Of a stretch of 64,000 nt of DNA, positions 42,777 through 52,368 are shown piece by piece. A program made the position numbers and the translations under genes. Position 1 is the stretch's first letter. The number at the start of each line of letters is the position of its first letter. Origin of the DNA: Halococcus sediminicola (GTDB taxonomy: Archaea > Halobacteriota > Halobacteria > Halobacteriales > Halococcaceae); the NCBI RefSeq assembly GCF_000755245.1, contig NZ_BBMP01000022.1:806001-870000 (forward strand), written 5' to 3'. The notes below the pieces were generated by a model. It had not been told where the DNA came from. It saw only the letters and a program-made list of their open reading frames with translations, and did not search any database.

Positions 42777-43673
42777 TTATCGGATCCCTTCGAACGTCTC
42801 CTCACGGATTGTGTCGGCGACCCGCTCGGCATCGGTCGTCGGCATCGCACTCGGGTACTTCCGGGTGAAGTACCCGAGCAGGTTCTCGACGTCGCGCGTG
42901 AGGAACTCGGTCGCATTCGCGTGGTCGACCGGGACGGCCTGGGGCCAGTCGAAGATCGTCACGCCGTCGTCCGCGACGAAGACGTTGTATTCGCTCATGT
43001 CGGCGTGGACGTAGCCCGCCTCGAAGGCGGCCGCGACTTCCTTGAGCACGAGGTCACAGACACCGGGCACCTGCTCGGCGTCGAGTTTCGCCGCCGAGAG
43101 CTCGACACCGGCGAGTTTCTCCATCACGACCGCGTGGCGGTTCTGGTCTACCGGTCGCGGGACCGAAACCTCTGGATAGAGCGTTTCGAGCGCGTCGTAT
43201 TCGCGCTCGGCGGCTTTGCGGGCGGTGTACATCCACGAGACGTGGTCGTGGTCGGCGGTGTACTCGCGCTCTTTCATCACCTCGCGGAAGTTCGTGTAGC
43301 CCTCGCGGTGGAATTTGAGCGCGAAGGGCGTGTACGAAGAGACCTCGTAGACGTCACTCTCCTTGCCGACGCCAAGCGGCGCGCCCATCCCCTCGATGGT
43401 GCCGCGCTCGGCGAAGGTGTGCAGCGCGAGCGCGTCGTAGCCCTCGAAGGTCAGTTTGTAGCCCTCGTACTGGATCGTCCGGCGTTCGAGCAGCCCCCGG
43501 TCGGCACAGCGATCCAAACGATAGTCGACGTTCTCGGGTGTGAGGTCGGAGAAATCGGGGAGTTTCCCTCGATTCACCCACTCGCTGAAGCGCATCCCCT
43601 GCTCGACGCCCGAGAGGAGATAGAAGTCCTCGGGGTCGAGGGCGGCCATCTCGCTTGCGACGTTGCGCACCAT
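42777..43673 (-). CDS. rio2: RIO2-type atypical serine kinase
   Basis: A 298-residue Rio2, the ribosome-biogenesis ATPase/kinase that matures the small subunit. The N-terminal winged helix (DPEDFYLLSGVEQGMRFSEW) is followed by the RIO kinase domain: flexible ATP loop GVGKESDVYEV, catalytic VHADMSEYNVFV (Asp and Asn) and metal-binding FDWPQAV (the usual IDFPQ with Trp for Phe). ATG 43673 has a cttttatcc box about 27 nt upstream; the frame opens further to 43856 as a shadow. Confidence 0.93.
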   Translation of the reverse strand: MVRNVASEMAALDPEDFYLLSGVEQGMRFSEWVNRGKLPDFSDLTPENVDYRLDRCADRGLLERRTIQYEGYKLTFEGYDALALHTFAERGTIEGMGAPLGVGKESDVYEVSSYTPFALKFHREGYTNFREVMKEREYTADHDHVSWMYTARKAAEREYDALETLYPEVSVPRPVDQNRHAVVMEKLAGVELSAAKLDAEQVPGVCDLVLKEVAAAFEAGYVHADMSEYNVFVADDGVTIFDWPQAVPVDHANATEFLTRDVENLLGYFTRKYPSAMPTTDAERVADTIREETFEGIR

Positions 43674-43788
43674 CGCCCGCGCTACGCTCGCCCCGGATAA
43701 AAGCGCCGCGCGACCCGTCGATAAATCGAATGCTGCGATAGAGAGTTGCCTCCACAACGGCTTTGGTCCGGTGGTCGCTTCACCTCTC

Positions 43789-44604
43789 ATGGCCGATATC
43801 GAGGAGAGGGAGTGGCGGCTCATCCGCGAAGACACCAGAACCGGGCCGCTGAACATGGCACTCGACGAGATCGCCGCCGAGACCGCCGCCGAGGGTGGAC
43901 CCCGGACCCTGCGCGTCTATCGCTGGGAGCCGGCGACGCTTTCGCTGGGCTATCATCAGGACCCGGCGACCGTGGATTGGGACTTTTGCGAGCGCGAGGG
44001 CATCTCGGTGACGCGCCGACCGACCGGCGGCGGCGGCATCTATCACGACTCGTGGGGCGACGTCTCGTATTCGATCGTCGCGCCGGCCGAGGAGCTGCCC
44101 GGCGACCTGATGGAGACCTACGAACTGCTCTGTGAACCCCTCTTCGACGGGTTCGATAGCCTCGGGGTTCCCGTGTCGTTCGCGAGCGAAGAACTTCCAG
44201 CCATCCACGACCCCGCGTGCTATCTGCGCGCGCTGCATCCGGCCCACGACGTCGTGGCGGATGACGGTCGGAAGATCAGCGGCAACGCCCAGTACCGCCG
44301 TCGTGACAGCGTCATCCAGCACGGCTCGATACTGTTCGCCGACGCGACCGACCACCACCTCGCGTGTTTCGCCGACCCACCCTCGACGGAGCGCTTCCGC
44401 GAGCGGGTGACGAACGTGCGCGAACGGACGGACGTGAGCCGCGGGCAAGCCGTCGCGGCCTTCGAGGATGCACTTGCCGATTGGGCCGATGCCGAGGAGG
44501 GTACGTGGACCGACGACGAACTCGACCGAGCGCGCGAGCGTGCCCGCGAGAAGTTCACGAGCGACGACTGGAACCGGCGTCGGGAGGACCCGACCGCACC
44601 GTGA
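43789..44604 (+). CDS. lplA: Lipoate/octanoate-protein ligase A family
   Basis: A 271-residue biotin/lipoate ligase-fold enzyme that attaches lipoyl or octanoyl groups to 2-oxoacid dehydrogenase or glycine-cleavage proteins. The marks are NMALDEIAAE, RRPTGGGGIYHDSWGDVSYS and the catalytic lysine in GRKISGNAQYRR. The extra LplA C-terminal region is short (about 60 residues), so a separate accessory domain may be needed. It is divergent from rio2. Confidence 0.9.
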   Translation: MADIEEREWRLIREDTRTGPLNMALDEIAAETAAEGGPRTLRVYRWEPATLSLGYHQDPATVDWDFCEREGISVTRRPTGGGGIYHDSWGDVSYSIVAPAEELPGDLMETYELLCEPLFDGFDSLGVPVSFASEELPAIHDPACYLRALHPAHDVVADDGRKISGNAQYRRRDSVIQHGSILFADATDHHLACFADPPSTERFRERVTNVRERTDVSRGQAVAAFEDALADWADAEEGTWTDDELDRARERAREKFTSDDWNRRREDPTAP

Positions 44605-44674
44605 GATGTGACCCACTCCCGAGTCGGCCACGACCCTTCGATGGCCCTATGAGTGCCGCCGGCGATTTCGACCC

Positions 44675-45508
44675 ATGCACGTCGGAGCACACGTCTCGGT
44701 CGCCGGCGGCGTCGACAACGCTATCGAGCGCCAGACCGAGGTCGGCGGGAACTGCGGACAGATATTCACGGCCTCGCCACAGGTCTGGGCCGGTCCCGAT
44801 ATCGCGGACGACGAGGCCACCCGCTTTCGCGACTCGGACCTCGGCCCGTGGGTCATCCACGCCTCCTATCTGGTGAACCTCGCCACGCCCAAAGACGACC
44901 TTCGCGAGAAGTCGATCGCAAGCCTGCAAGCCGAATGCGACGCCGCCGCACGACTGGGCATCGAGTTCGTGAACGTCCACCTCGGCGCACACACCGGTGC
45001 AGGTGTCGAGAACGGGCTCGACAACGCCGCGAGCGCCATCGACGACCTCGACGTTCCCTCGGGGGTCACCCTCTTGATCGAGAGCGACGCCGGCAGCGGA
45101 ACTAAACTGGGCGACGAGTTCGCCCATCTCGCGGCCGTTTGCGACCGCAGCCACACGGACATCGGGTTCTGTCTCGACACCGCCCACACCTTCGCCGCAG
45201 GCTACGACCTCTCGTCACCCGATGCGGTCGCAGAGACCGTCGCCGCCTTCGACGATACGGTCGGTCTCGGCGATCTCCACTGTTTGCACCTCAACGACTC
45301 GAAACACGCCTGCGGGACGAACAAGGACGAACACGCCCACGTCGGCGAGGGCGAAATCGGCGTCGACGGAATGCGCGCCATCATCAACGACGATGCGTTT
45401 CGTGACCTCCCGTTCGTCCTCGAAACGCCCACCGAAAACGGAAACGGGTTCGCGTGGAACATCGACCGCGTTCGGGAACTCCGGGCCGCGTCGTCGACTT
45501 CTCAGTAG
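44675..45508 (+). CDS. nfo: Endonuclease IV (AP endonuclease)
   Basis: A 277-residue zinc AP endonuclease for base-excision repair. Metal-site segments in order are [73 protein letters not shown] and LETPTENG. The length is normal. It overlaps the convergent Gly-rich lipoprotein gene by 7 nt at the 3' ends. Confidence 0.95.
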   Translation: MHVGAHVSVAGGVDNAIERQTEVGGNCGQIFTASPQVWAGPDIADDEATRFRDSDLGPWVIHASYLVNLATPKDDLREKSIASLQAECDAAARLGIEFVNVHLGAHTGAGVENGLDNAASAIDDLDVPSGVTLLIESDAGSGTKLGDEFAHLAAVCDRSHTDIGFCLDTAHTFAAGYDLSSPDAVAETVAAFDDTVGLGDLHCLHLNDSKHACGTNKDEHAHVGEGEIGVDGMRAIINDDAFRDLPFVLETPTENGNGFAWNIDRVRELRAASSTSQ

Positions 45509-45780
45509 CCACCGTCGTCCTCGTCGCCACCGCCACCGCCGCCCTCTTGCTCGTCCCCTCCGCCTTCTCCTCCTTCACCGTCTTCACCGCCGCCACCGCC
45601 ACCGTCTTCTCCACCTCCACCGCCTCCATCCCCATCCTCACCGCCCCCGTTGCCTCCCTCACCACCCTCTCCGCCGAGACCGATGTCGGTACAGCCGGCG
45701 AGCACGACCGCGAGCGCGCCAGCCGACAGCGAGAGCGTTCGTCGTCGAGTCAATCGTTTTTCTCCGTTTTGATCGGCCAT
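45502..45780 (-). CDS. Gly/Asp/Glu-only lipoprotein, unknown function
   Basis: A 92-residue predicted lipoprotein. A twin-arginine-like start ([11 protein letters not shown]) and hydrophobic segment end in VVLAGC with lipobox Cys30. The mature part, about 62 residues, is almost only Gly, Glu and Asp ([18 protein letters not shown] and on) with a final Tyr and no room for a folded domain. It looks like the flexible tether of haloarchaeal binding proteins without the binding domain. A TATA-like cagttaactc 27 nt upstream supports expression. Confidence 0.7.
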   Translation of the reverse strand: MADQNGEKRLTRRRTLSLSAGALAVVLAGCTDIGLGGEGGEGGNGGGEDGDGGGGGGEDGGGGGGEDGEGGEGGGDEQEGGGGGGDEDDGGY

Positions 45781-45826
45781 GCGTCCCGCCGATGGCCGAT
45801 GGGGAGTTAACTGTTCTCGTGGGGCA

Positions 45827-46480
45827 CTACACCACGTCGCCGCGAACGCTCGCGCCCTCCTGACGGTCGCGGTACGCCCTGACCTCGCTCGCAGCCCGTT
45901 CGGCGTCGTCTCCTTCCATGCCGACCATTTCGAGCGCCCCGGCCAGCGTCGGAAAGACGAACTCGCCCTCCCTGAGTTTCCCGAAGGCGTCCTCCGAACG
46001 TTGGCCGTCGAGCCAGAGACAGACCCCGCGCGGGTCGAGCAGCTCCTCGTAGGTGTCCCGACTCATCGCGCCCTTGAGGCGCTGGGTCACGTTGTCCTCG
46101 AAACTCGCGTTGCAGACTTCGAGGTGGATGGGTTCGTTCTCGCCGACGAGATGGGCCGCGAGACACTTCTCGGGGGCGGCGTAGCCGTTGGAACTCGCGC
46201 GGATGTGGTCTGGGTACTGGTCGGCCCACTCGGCGCTCACGGTCTTCCCGATCCCCTCGACGCCGTGTGATTCGCGAAAGTCCGCCTCACGCTCGTCGTC
46301 ACCGCCGAAGAGCAGGTCCTTCGTGAGATAGACGTCGAGGCGCTCGACGGGGTCGAGACCGAGCGCGAGGTCGCCGTAGACCCACACCTCGCGCACCGGG
46401 ACGGCCATCGGCTCGCTCTCGACGGTCTCGACGAGGCGCTCGATGCGCGAAACGGCTTCCGTGCGGGTGAATCCGGTCAT
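45827..46480 (-). CDS. Haloarchaeal conserved protein (DUF7095-like)
   Basis: A 217-residue soluble acidic protein. Segments such as MAVPVREVWVYGDLALGLDP, RLDVYLTKDLLF, GVEGIGKTVSAEWAD, LEVCNASFEDNVTQRL and FVFPTLAGALEMVGM look like a family I associate with haloarchaea (probably DUF7095). The function is unknown; the YGD-ALGLDPVERLDVYLT part recalls a nucleotidyltransferase-like strand pair, which is speculative. ATG 46480 has a ctttttcg box about 27 nt upstream. It is divergent from the acyl-CoA dehydrogenase gene. Confidence 0.7.
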   Translation of the reverse strand: MTGFTRTEAVSRIERLVETVESEPMAVPVREVWVYGDLALGLDPVERLDVYLTKDLLFGGDDEREADFRESHGVEGIGKTVSAEWADQYPDHIRASSNGYAAPEKCLAAHLVGENEPIHLEVCNASFEDNVTQRLKGAMSRDTYEELLDPRGVCLWLDGQRSEDAFGKLREGEFVFPTLAGALEMVGMEGDDAERAASEVRAYRDRQEGASVRGDVV

Positions 46481-46554
46481 TGTCGGGGGAAGTCGCCCAC
46501 GACGAAAAAGCGACTCGCCCCAGCAGTTATTGTGCGGGCGGCGAATGGGATACC

Positions 46555-48303
46555 ATGACACGCGAGGCCATCGACTACGGGGCGTTCGAGGCAGGTCGCG
46601 ACGTGAACTACTGGGACCTCGACCGCACGCTCCAGTTCGAGGCGCGGCGGACCTACCCGGACGAGGAGTTCGCGTGGGCCGAGTCACGGCTGGCGGAGTT
46701 CGGTGCGGTGGTGGGGTCGACGGTCGCCGACAACGCCGACCGTATCGACAGGCACGGACCCGAACTCCACAGCTACGACAAGGAAGGTGAGATCAAAAAC
46801 GAGGTCGAATATCATCCCACCCAGCACGACAACGAACGCATCGCGTACGAGGAATTCGGCCTGACCCACGACGCCTTCCACGCGCCACCGGGCCGCGATG
46901 AACCGATGGGACTGACCCACACCCTGACCCAGCAGACGCTGCTTTCGTACGTGGACATGGGCTTCGTCTGTCCGGTCTCGATGACGACCGGCGTCGCGCT
47001 CGTGCTCGACAAGTTCGACGATTCGCTCGACGAGTATTTCGAGGGCCTCACCAGCCGCGACATCGACGAGCACATCGAGGGCGCGATGTTCCTCACCGAA
47101 AAGCAGGGTGGGAGCGACGTCGGCACCAACGAGACCATCGCGGAAAAGGCGAACGACGGCACCTACCGACTGACGGGTGAGAAGTGGTTTTGCTCCAATA
47201 TCGATGCCGAGGGCGCGCTCGCGCTCGCGCGCCGCCCCGACGCACCCGAGGGAACGGCGGGTCTGTCGCTGTTTCTGGTGCCACACACGAAATCGAACGG
47301 CGAGGTCAACGACGCGCTTTTTCGCCGATTGAAGGACAAACTCGGGACGATTTCGGTGCCCACGGGCGAAATCGAGTTCCGCGGTGCGGAGGCGTATCTC
47401 GTCGGCGAACCCGAGAACGGCTTCCGACAGATGACGGAGATGCTGAACTTCGAGCGGCTTTCCAACGCCACCGGCGCTGTGGGCATCATGGGGCGCGCTC
47501 TTCTAGAGTCGAAAATCAGAGCCGCGAACCGCGAGGCGTTCGGCGAACCCATCCAGGACAAACCGCTGATGCGCCGCGACTTGGTGGATATGAGTGTCGA
47601 TTACGAAGCCGCCGCGGCGTTCACCTTCGAGTGTGCGCGCCTGCTCGACCGCTATCGGCGCAAAGAAAGTGGAGAGGCGTTCAAACTCCTGCGCGCGCTC
47701 GTCCCGATCGCGAAGCAGGTGACCGCGCGGATGTCAGTCGAGGCCGCCTCGTATGCCTGTGAAATCCTCGGCGGCAACGGGTACGTCAGGGAACACGTCA
47801 CGCCACGCCTGCTCCGCGACGCCCAGGTACTCCCCATCTGGGAGGGGACCTCGAACGTCCTCAGTCTCGATTTACTGCGGGCGCTGGAGCGTGAGAACGC
47901 CCACGAGGCGCTGCTGCCGGCGATTCGAGAGAACATCGACACGGCCAACCATCCGGCGCTCGAAGAGTGTGTCGAGACGGTCGAAGACGAGTTCGAAGGC
48001 TTGCAGGAGGCACTCGCCCACCTCGCAGGCACCGACATGGAGGATGCCCAGTTGCAGGCGAAGGAACTCGCCGAGTATGTCTTCGACGTCTACACGGCGG
48101 CGTTGCTGCTCGCCGAGGCCCAGAGTGAACTCAACCGTGGCGACGCCCGAAAGGCGCTGGTCGCCGAGCGCTTCGTCGAGACGCGCCTGCGGGAGTCCGA
48201 GGCGCGCGGCATCACGGATGGAAATCGTTTCGCCGTCGAACACTTCGACGCGATCGTCCGCTACGGCCCCGCCGCCCCCGAATCGCTTCCGGCTGACGAC
48301 TGA
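46555..48303 (+). CDS. Acyl-CoA dehydrogenase (AidB-like long form)
   Basis: A 582-residue flavoprotein of the acyl-CoA dehydrogenase family, longer than the standard 380-residue enzymes and closest in plan to AidB. It has AMFLTEKQGGSDVGTNET (FAD site), GEKWFCSN, the region LNFERLSNATGAVGIMGRAL, ILGGNGYVREHVTPRLLRDA and PIWEGTSNVLSLDLLRA with the Glu often serving as base. A C-terminal helical part of about 130 residues is added. TATA-like cagttattg lies 27 nt before the ATG. The true substrate is unknown. Confidence 0.9.
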   Translation: MTREAIDYGAFEAGRDVNYWDLDRTLQFEARRTYPDEEFAWAESRLAEFGAVVGSTVADNADRIDRHGPELHSYDKEGEIKNEVEYHPTQHDNERIAYEEFGLTHDAFHAPPGRDEPMGLTHTLTQQTLLSYVDMGFVCPVSMTTGVALVLDKFDDSLDEYFEGLTSRDIDEHIEGAMFLTEKQGGSDVGTNETIAEKANDGTYRLTGEKWFCSNIDAEGALALARRPDAPEGTAGLSLFLVPHTKSNGEVNDALFRRLKDKLGTISVPTGEIEFRGAEAYLVGEPENGFRQMTEMLNFERLSNATGAVGIMGRALLESKIRAANREAFGEPIQDKPLMRRDLVDMSVDYEAAAAFTFECARLLDRYRRKESGEAFKLLRALVPIAKQVTARMSVEAASYACEILGGNGYVREHVTPRLLRDAQVLPIWEGTSNVLSLDLLRALERENAHEALLPAIRENIDTANHPALEECVETVEDEFEGLQEALAHLAGTDMEDAQLQAKELAEYVFDVYTAALLLAEAQSELNRGDARKALVAERFVETRLRESEARGITDGNRFAVEHFDAIVRYGPAAPESLPADD

Positions 48304-48315
48304 CCGGCAATACGG

Positions 48316-49656
48316 CTACTCGAAGTAGTCCTTGTAGGCTTCGAGGGTCCCCTCGACGTCCTCGTCGGTGTGGGCGTCGCTCACGAACTGCGATTCGAGC
48401 TGGTTGGCGGTCAGCAGGATGCCTTCCTCTCTCATCGCCGGGCGAAAGAGCCTGTCCCAGCGGTCGGTCTCGGCGTTCTCGACGTCCGCGCCCGTCTTCG
48501 GACAGCGCTCGAACCGCTCACAGTCGGGCGTCTGGCGACAGCCCGCTTTACAGGACTCGCTAACGGCGGTTCCGCCGGCGCGCGTGAACACGAGTTTGAA
48601 CATGCTGTCGGTGCCCAAAACCGTGTAGCCCGGCGCGCGCTCGGCCACGATGTCCGCAATCCCGCTCCTGAGTCGCTCCCCAAGACGGTTCACGTGGTCG
48701 TAGACGTCGTTCTCGGCGGCGTAGCGCAGGGTTTCGAGCCCAGCGGCCATCGCGACCGGGTGGCCCGAGTAGGTGCCCGACTGGAAGACGTCGCCGGCGG
48801 GCGTGAACGATTCGAGGATTTCGGCCGGGCCACCGACCGCAGCCGCCGGGAACCCCCCTCCAATAATTTTGGCGAACGTCGTCAGATCGGGTGTGATGTC
48901 GAACTTGCCCTGTGCGCACTGGAGTCCCCCCACTCGAAAGCCGGTCATCACTTCGTCGAAAATCAGGAGTGCGCCGGACTCATCACAGAGGTCGCGCAGG
49001 TGCTCGTGGTACCCCTCCATAGGGAGCACGCTCGCCGTGTTCCCCAGGAGTGGTTCGGTCAGCACCGCCGCAATGTCCTCGCCGTGGGTCTCGAAGACCT
49101 CTTCGATGGCTTCGGTGTCGTTGAACGGCACGGGGATGGTGTGCTCGGCGAACGACTGGGGGATGCCGGGCGAGGAAGGCCGCGGGTTCTCGGCGTCGCC
49201 CGCGACGAGCGTCGATTCCTGTGCGCCGTGGTAGCCGCCCTGCATGACGACGATCTTCTCGCGGCCGGTGTAGCCGCGCGCGAGACGGACGGCCGAGACC
49301 GTCGCTTCGGTGCCAGAGTTGACGAACCGGAGCATCTCGACGCTCGGGACGTGGCGGGCGACGAACTCGGCCAGCTCGACCTCGATCTCGGTCGGTGCAC
49401 CGTACATCGGGCCGTCGCTCATCGTCGACTGGATCGCCGCCCGGACCGACTCGGGCAGGTCATGACCCAAGAGGAGGGGTCCGTAGCCCATCACGTAGTC
49501 GATGTAGCGGTTGCCGTCGGCGTCGATGACGTGACCGCCGTCGCCGCGCTCGACGAACGCCGGGTAGGGCTGGGTCGCCCGCACCGACGAGTTGACGCCA
49601 CCGGGGAGCACCGAGAGCGCGCGGTCGTAGAGGTCGCGCGAGGCTTCGTGGTTCAT
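48316..49656 (-). CDS. hemL: Glutamate-1-semialdehyde 2,1-aminomutase
   Basis: A 446-residue PLP enzyme making 5-aminolevulinate for haem, sirohaem and cobalamin. Seen are [54 protein letters not shown] and the PLP lysine in [17 protein letters not shown]. An unusual cysteine-bearing segment ([20 protein letters not shown]) lies between the strand [10 protein letters not shown] and the terminal [13 protein letters not shown]. The start at 49656 has an AT-containing box about 27 nt upstream. Confidence 0.95.
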   Translation of the reverse strand: MNHEASRDLYDRALSVLPGGVNSSVRATQPYPAFVERGDGGHVIDADGNRYIDYVMGYGPLLLGHDLPESVRAAIQSTMSDGPMYGAPTEIEVELAEFVARHVPSVEMLRFVNSGTEATVSAVRLARGYTGREKIVVMQGGYHGAQESTLVAGDAENPRPSSPGIPQSFAEHTIPVPFNDTEAIEEVFETHGEDIAAVLTEPLLGNTASVLPMEGYHEHLRDLCDESGALLIFDEVMTGFRVGGLQCAQGKFDITPDLTTFAKIIGGGFPAAAVGGPAEILESFTPAGDVFQSGTYSGHPVAMAAGLETLRYAAENDVYDHVNRLGERLRSGIADIVAERAPGYTVLGTDSMFKLVFTRAGGTAVSESCKAGCRQTPDCERFERCPKTGADVENAETDRWDRLFRPAMREEGILLTANQLESQFVSDAHTDEDVEGTLEAYKDYFE

Positions 49657-49946
49657 GGCTCGAATTCGACCGGCGGGCTGAAAGTCGTTACTGAGCGCCG
49701 GTCGCGGTTCGGTCGGCGGCCGCAGGGCGACTGCAGCGCGGTAGCGGTTCCTCGGAGGATGAAGGGCGAGGTGCGCGAGCGAAGCGAGCAGCGAACGAAG
49801 TGAGCGCGTGCCGAGGGCTTCGGCGATGCAGAGGCGGTGCGCGGGCGTAGCTAGCCTGTGCGAGTGGAACGAGCGCGATTCACTGCTCGCGCGGTTTGCA
49901 AGCGGGGGTCGTCGTGGTCGACCCTCCGCAGCAAAAGGTTCGGGTT
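49657..49946. other. 290-nt structured intergenic region upstream of hemL
   Basis: No supported gene. Apart from the hemL promoter at the left, it contains the quasi-repetitive GCGAGCGAAGCGAGC and CGAACGAAGTGAGCG (within 49773-49808), a stem GCGCGA/TCGCGC (49872-49877 with 49887-49892) and a hairpin GGGTCG/CGACCC (49906-49911 with 49919-49924). This type of GC-rich repetitive spacer is frequent in haloarchaea. It lies downstream of the regulator gene on the minus strand. Confidence 0.5.
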
Positions 49947-50912
49947 TCAGGCGGATGACGCCGCACGTTCGCGGATCAGTTCGCGCAGAGCATCGGGGTC
50001 GTCGATGGTGGCGATCTCCTCGCGTTCGATGAGCGCGGTGTCGGCGACGGCGTCGCGGCGCGCCTCGTCGACGACGTAGACCGAGCGCGTCCGCGTGACC
50101 GTCCCGAGCGAGGACATGATGCGGGCGCGCTTTTCGGCCGTCGGGGTGAACGCCGAGTGCCCGGTCAGGACGTTCTCGTCGTCGCCGTCGTCCTCGCTCA
50201 CGGTTTTGAACGGGGCGCGTGTCGTCGGGTGAACGTCGAAGCCGACTCTCGTGAGCACCGCGACGACGGCGTCGTCAGCCGCGTTATCGGTCGCGTCGTC
50301 GGCCGCGCTGTCGGTCGCGTCGTCCGTGAGGGTCTCGGCACCGCCGAGCACGTCGACGGGGTTGGCAAGCGGCGCGTCGAGGAGGTCTTCCATGCGCGCG
50401 GCGACCTCGACGGAGGCGTTCATTCCGTCCTCGTATTTCGATACCGTTCGCCGCGAGACGCCGAGTTCGGTGGCGAGCCGGCCGAGGCTCCACTCGCGCT
50501 CTTCGCGCTCGTCGGCGAGCACGTCGCCGTCGATGTTGACGTAGAGACCGCCCGGCGCGGCGTATATCATCGGCGGCACGCTCTCGACGAAGAGGTCGAG
50601 AGCGGTGTCGGGACTCAGGACCGGCACGCCGTGCCGGAGGTACATCACGCCGGGTTTGAGTTCCTCGTCGCGGGTGCGCAGGCCGATGACCAGCGGCGTG
50701 GCATCCAGATGGGTGCCGAGCCGTCGCATCTCGATGCCGGTCCGTGAATCGAAGGCGTCGATGTTGCCCAAAATCTTGACCAGTAATACAGTCTCGTCGC
50801 GGCGAGCGGCCACGTCGAAACTCTTCGGGCGGACCGCACAGCGCTCGCTGACGAGAAAGCCCGCGTCTTCGAGCATGGCCGTTACGTTGCCGACGAACGC
50901 GGACCGGGACAT
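49947..50912 (-). CDS. Archaeal HTH-type transcriptional regulator (XRE-like core)
   Basis: A 321-residue protein matching the archaeal putative HTH-type regulator family. The N-terminal domain ([32 protein letters not shown]) resembles a restriction-like or nuclease-fold domain. The central XRE helix-turn-helix reads [37 protein letters not shown] without obvious defects. After an Asp/Ala spacer, a C-terminal domain ends with a dimer-like helix. Targets are unknown. The TATA box at 50935-50942 gives a leaderless start at 50912. Confidence 0.88.
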   Translation of the reverse strand: MSRSAFVGNVTAMLEDAGFLVSERCAVRPKSFDVAARRDETVLLVKILGNIDAFDSRTGIEMRRLGTHLDATPLVIGLRTRDEELKPGVMYLRHGVPVLSPDTALDLFVESVPPMIYAAPGGLYVNIDGDVLADEREEREWSLGRLATELGVSRRTVSKYEDGMNASVEVAARMEDLLDAPLANPVDVLGGAETLTDDATDSAADDATDNAADDAVVAVLTRVGFDVHPTTRAPFKTVSEDDGDDENVLTGHSAFTPTAEKRARIMSSLGTVTRTRSVYVVDEARRDAVADTALIEREEIATIDDPDALRELIRERAASSA

Positions 50913-50934
50913 ATCAGTACGTAAGTAGCCCACC

Positions 50935-50942
50935 GTATATAG
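50935..50942 (-). promoter_or_regulatory. TATA box of the XRE-type regulator gene
   Basis: The coding-strand CTATATAC is centred about 27 nt before ATG 50912. It lies in the divergent gap shared with tiaS. Confidence 0.55.
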
Positions 50943-51045
50943 TGATTGTGCCGGCGGTAGGACGCTCCGTCGGGCGGTTCGTGTCACCTGTGGCGGAAGG
51001 GTTAAATACAAAGTTCGATGCGGAACGCGGTTGTCGCTCGGGACC

Positions 51046-51051
51046 GGAGGG
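51046..51051 (+). promoter_or_regulatory. Shine-Dalgarno site deciding the tiaS start
   Basis: GGAGGG lies 5 nt before GTG 51057. A TATA-like ttaaata (about 51002-51008) predicts transcription from about 51030, downstream of the in-frame ATG at 51018, so the GTG with this site is the likelier start. Confidence 0.6.
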
Positions 51052-51056
51052 AACCC

Positions 51057-52316
51057 GTGACGCTCATCGGTCTCGACGATACCGACTCGCGCGAGCGGGG
51101 GATGTGTACGACGTATCTCGCCGTGCGGATCGCCGAGCGGGTGCGCGCGGCCGGCGGAGCGGTCGAGCGGTTGGTGCTCGCCCGACTGAATCCCGCCATC
51201 GAGCACAAAACCCGAGGAAACGCCGCGCTCTGTGTCCACACCGACCTCGCGGCCGACGATTCGTTCGCCATCGCCCACGAGGCGGTCGATGCGCTCGCCG
51301 CGACCGACGACCCGCGAACCCATCCCGGAATCGTGGTCGCGCCGGGCGACAAAGCACCTGTGTCGGTCGTCGGGTTCTCGCGCCGGGCGGTCCGCGAGCG
51401 TCTCTCGCTCGACGAAGCGGAGGGGTGCATCGAATCCGCTGGTTATCGCCACTCCGGCTGGGGAAATTCGCGGGGCGTCATCGGCGCGCTCGCGGCGGTC
51501 GGGGCGTGGGGAGCGTTCGACGACCCGACCTACGAGCACATCAGTTATCGGGAAGCACAGAGACGGGGAACGCCGCGCGAGGTCGATTTCGATTCCCTCG
51601 TGGCGGCCGCCGACTGGGGCTATCCGGCGGCGTGGGACACGGTCGACCGCGGCGAGGGCGCGATGGTCTGTGTGCCGCACGCGCCCGGTCCGATTTTACA
51701 CGGGGTTCGCGGCGACGACCCCCGAACTGTGAAAGCGGTCGCCGAGCGCATCGAGAGCGAACCGGTCGAACGAGTAGGACTATTCGTGACCAATCAAGGG
51801 ACCGACGCGCACCTACGCGATGGCACGATCGGGACCTGCACCGACGGGCACGCCTACCGCCTCGATGGCCGGGTGTCGAATCCGCCCGCAACGCGCCGGG
51901 GCGGCCACGTCTTCTTCGAACTCGAAAGGAATAGAACACTTCGATGTGCGGCCTTCGAACCCACGAAACGCTTCCGCGAGCGGGTGCGCTCCCTGCGAGC
52001 GGGCGACGCACTCACCGTCTGTGGCGAGGTGTCGGACGGAACTCTCAAACTCGAAAAGTTCGCCGTCCGTGACCTCGTGACGACCGAGCGCGTGGTTCCC
52101 TCCTGTCCCGACTGCGGGTGCTCGATGGAGAGTGCGGGCCGCGGGCAGGGCTATCGCTGTCGGGACTGCGAGACGAGCGCGCCGGGGAAAGTCGAGCGCC
52201 CGGTCGAGCGCGACCTCGAAATCGGCTGGTACGAGGTGCCGCCGTGTGCGCGCCGACACATCGCCAAACCGCTCGTCCGGGGTGGGTTCGACGCGCCGAC
52301 CCATCCCGAGCGGTGA
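51057..52316 (+). CDS. tiaS: tRNA(Ile2) 2-agmatinylcytidine synthetase TiaS
   Basis: A 419-residue TiaS, which modifies C34 of tRNA-Ile(CAU) with agmatine so that it reads AUA. The N-terminus [20 protein letters not shown] holds the conserved Asp-Asp-Thr-Asp. Then come [37 protein letters not shown] and [11 protein letters not shown], an OB-like domain and a C-terminal zinc ribbon with CPDCGC and CRDC cysteine pairs. All expected parts are present. The GTG start is set by a strong Shine-Dalgarno site. Confidence 0.94.
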   Translation: MTLIGLDDTDSRERGMCTTYLAVRIAERVRAAGGAVERLVLARLNPAIEHKTRGNAALCVHTDLAADDSFAIAHEAVDALAATDDPRTHPGIVVAPGDKAPVSVVGFSRRAVRERLSLDEAEGCIESAGYRHSGWGNSRGVIGALAAVGAWGAFDDPTYEHISYREAQRRGTPREVDFDSLVAAADWGYPAAWDTVDRGEGAMVCVPHAPGPILHGVRGDDPRTVKAVAERIESEPVERVGLFVTNQGTDAHLRDGTIGTCTDGHAYRLDGRVSNPPATRRGGHVFFELERNRTLRCAAFEPTKRFRERVRSLRAGDALTVCGEVSDGTLKLEKFAVRDLVTTERVVPSCPDCGCSMESAGRGQGYRCRDCETSAPGKVERPVERDLEIGWYEVPPCARRHIAKPLVRGGFDAPTHPER

Positions 52317-52368
52317 TAGCGTCGATCGGCGGCCGCGGGTTCAAGCGCCTGCGCCGCGAGAACTCGAT

